From an uncultured Eubacteriales bacterium (GTDB taxonomy: Bacteria > Bacillota > Clostridia > Oscillospirales > Acutalibacteraceae): a DNA stretch of 6,339 nt. This document shows, one piece after another, positions 5,531 through 6,339 of this stretch (position 1 is the first letter of the stretch; each line of letters opens with the position of its first letter). The stretch lies in the NCBI GenBank assembly GCA_900321595.1, contig ONWP01000336.1, positions 1-6,339 of the forward strand, in the 5' to 3' direction. The notes beneath the pieces are model-generated. The model saw nothing but the letters and a program-made list of their open reading frames with translations. It had not been told where the DNA came from and did not search any database. The translations under genes were made by a program, and so were the position numbers.

Positions 5531-6339
5531 ATGGAAGAGAAAAAGACGAGAACGCGCGTCAAGGCCGCGCTGGCGATCCTGCTGGCGGCGGTCCTGTTCG
5601 CGCTTCCCACCTTCGGCGTCGCGACGTATTCCGACCGCCCGCAGGCCGTGCTTTCCGGCGACGCGCTGACGCGGGCGCGGGAGGCGCTGCCCTTCGAGGC
5701 GCAGACGCCGCCGGCCGAACCGCAGACGGAAACGGAGGAATCCGGCGTTTTGCCTGACGCCGCCGTGTTTCTGACGAACAGCGCGCCCGGCGAAGCCGCG
5801 GCGGGCGAAGCGGCGGAACCTGCCGGAGCGCCCGGCGACGCGGAACCCCTGACCGCGCGCGCGACCGGCGAGACGCCCGAGACCGCGTCCGCGCTCCCGT
5901 CGGCGCCCGCGTCGGAGCAAACCTCCGAGGCGCCGATCGAAAGGCCGTCCGAACCGGCGAAACCGACGGAACCGGCCGCGCACGAGCCCGCCGAACCGAC
6001 GCCCGCGGAACCGGCGACAGATTTGGCGTTCAACACCCGCGTTTCCGATACGATCGCGTCCATTCTGGAGACGAAGCGGTACCGCCTCACCGTCGCGGAA
6101 CGCGGCGCGATTCAGTTCGCGTTCGACCATCCGACCGGCGACCTGAGCGCCTGCCGCTGGTACGTGCGCCTGTACGCGCTGTACAGCCCGGACGGCACCG
6201 GCAAAACGACGGAATACCGCGAGCTGCAGACCGTTGTCTACACCCGGCTGGGCGAAGCCGTCCTGTCCGGGATCACCGGCGTGCTGCCCGGCGAATACCT
6301 GCTCACCGTGGACTGCGCGACCGGCTTCACCACGGAGCC
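5531..6339 (+). CDS. Secreted/surface protein with P/E/A/T-rich linker and PPC-like domain, 5' part
   Basis: An open frame from ATG 5531 that runs off the right edge (269 whole codons, no stop). The N-terminus has a charged start (EEKKTRTRVK) and hydrophobic core 12-31 (ALAILLAAVLFALP...), with possible cleavage after GVA at 31, so it is a signal peptide or membrane anchor. Residues 54-164 are low complexity, rich in Pro, Glu, Ala and Thr, with EPA/EPT repeats from 141 to 162, a typical extracellular spacer. From about 170 a beta-rich domain begins: YRLTVAERGAIQFAFDH, then WYVRLYALY, then GVLPGEYLLTVD. That spacing of 'Y.L.V...G...F.F.H', 'W.V.LY' and 'G.L.GEY...V' resembles bacterial pre-peptidase C-terminal (PPC)-like or other carbohydrate-binding-like beta-sandwich domains; this is pattern resemblance only. 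No catalytic domain is visible. Glutamate codons shift toward GAA (17 of 29 by hand count, against 3 of 16 in the LRR gene). The full function must lie beyond the window. Confidence 0.8.
   Translation, partial: MEEKKTRTRVKAALAILLAAVLFALPTFGVATYSDRPQAVLSGDALTRAREALPFEAQTPPAEPQTETEESGVLPDAAVFLTNSAPGEAAAGEAAEPAGAPGDAEPLTARATGETPETASALPSAPASEQTSEAPIERPSEPAKPTEPAAHEPAEPTPAEPATDLAFNTRVSDTIASILETKRYRLTVAERGAIQFAFDHPTGDLSACRWYVRLYALYSPDGTGKTTEYRELQTVVYTRLGEAVLSGITGVLPGEYLLTVDCATGFTTE

Noticed and set aside
5523..5669. Alternative start ATG 5523 with a 48-codon frame
   Set aside because: It directly abuts the SD with no spacing, is in a different frame and stops at TGA 5667-5669; ATG 5531 has correct spacing and a signal-like N-terminus.
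5197..6130. Two overlapping minus-strand frames with Gly/Ser/Ala-rich or Arg-rich translations
   Set aside because: They are antisense to the surface protein gene, which has a strong promoter, SD and signal sequence; their low complexity mirrors the Pro/Glu linker. They also cross the terminator and promoter.
1..6339. RNA genes, CRISPR arrays, insertion sequences, attachment sites, phage or defence genes
   Set aside because: No tRNA-like cloverleaf, regularly spaced repeats, transposase motifs or terminal inverted repeats were seen on either strand by reading.

Overview
The window is GC-rich (by eye clearly above 60% G+C) with almost all genes on the + strand, purine-rich Shine-Dalgarno sequences and sharp, AT-rich sigma-A-type promoters set in short gaps. 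Together with a BspA-like leucine-rich-repeat lipoprotein, a GPH-type sugar transporter and a family 2 glycoside hydrolase, this suggests a high-GC member of the Clostridia (Bacillota), perhaps a gut carbohydrate user. That placement is inference from gene style, not a taxonomic result.

Layout, left to right, all on +: (1) the 3' end of a GH2 beta-galactosidase-type enzyme (2-670), catalytic domain outside the window; (2) a complete, motif-intact NAD+-dependent DNA ligase, ligA (720-2702), 49 bp further on with no terminator in between; (3) a transcription unit of its own: promoter TTGCAA-17-TATAAT (2711-2739), a hairpin in the mRNA leader (2752-2784), a divergent GPH/MelB-like transporter (2805-4523), a lipoprotein with LRR_5 repeats (4520-5335) whose start codon overlaps the transporter stop as ATGA, and a strong intrinsic terminator (5353-5383); (4) a second strong promoter TTGACC-17-TATAAT (5464-5492), a leader hairpin that would bury the ribosome binding site (5504-5525), and the 5' part of a secreted or membrane-anchored protein with a Pro/Glu/Ala/Thr-rich linker and a beta-rich, pre-peptidase-C-like domain (5531 to the window end).

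How the parts fit: GH2 enzyme and GPH-type transporter suit a glycoside-use locus (hydrolysis plus sugar import), but the housekeeping ligA sits between them. The transporter and the LRR lipoprotein are the most intriguing pair: they appear co-transcribed and translationally coupled, and the transporter lacks the acidic cation-site residues expected in helix II of MelB while carrying an extra segment with about two membrane helices. No RNA genes, CRISPR arrays, insertion sequences or phage genes were seen. There is no gene-free stretch over 300 bases; the longest gap is 5336-5530.
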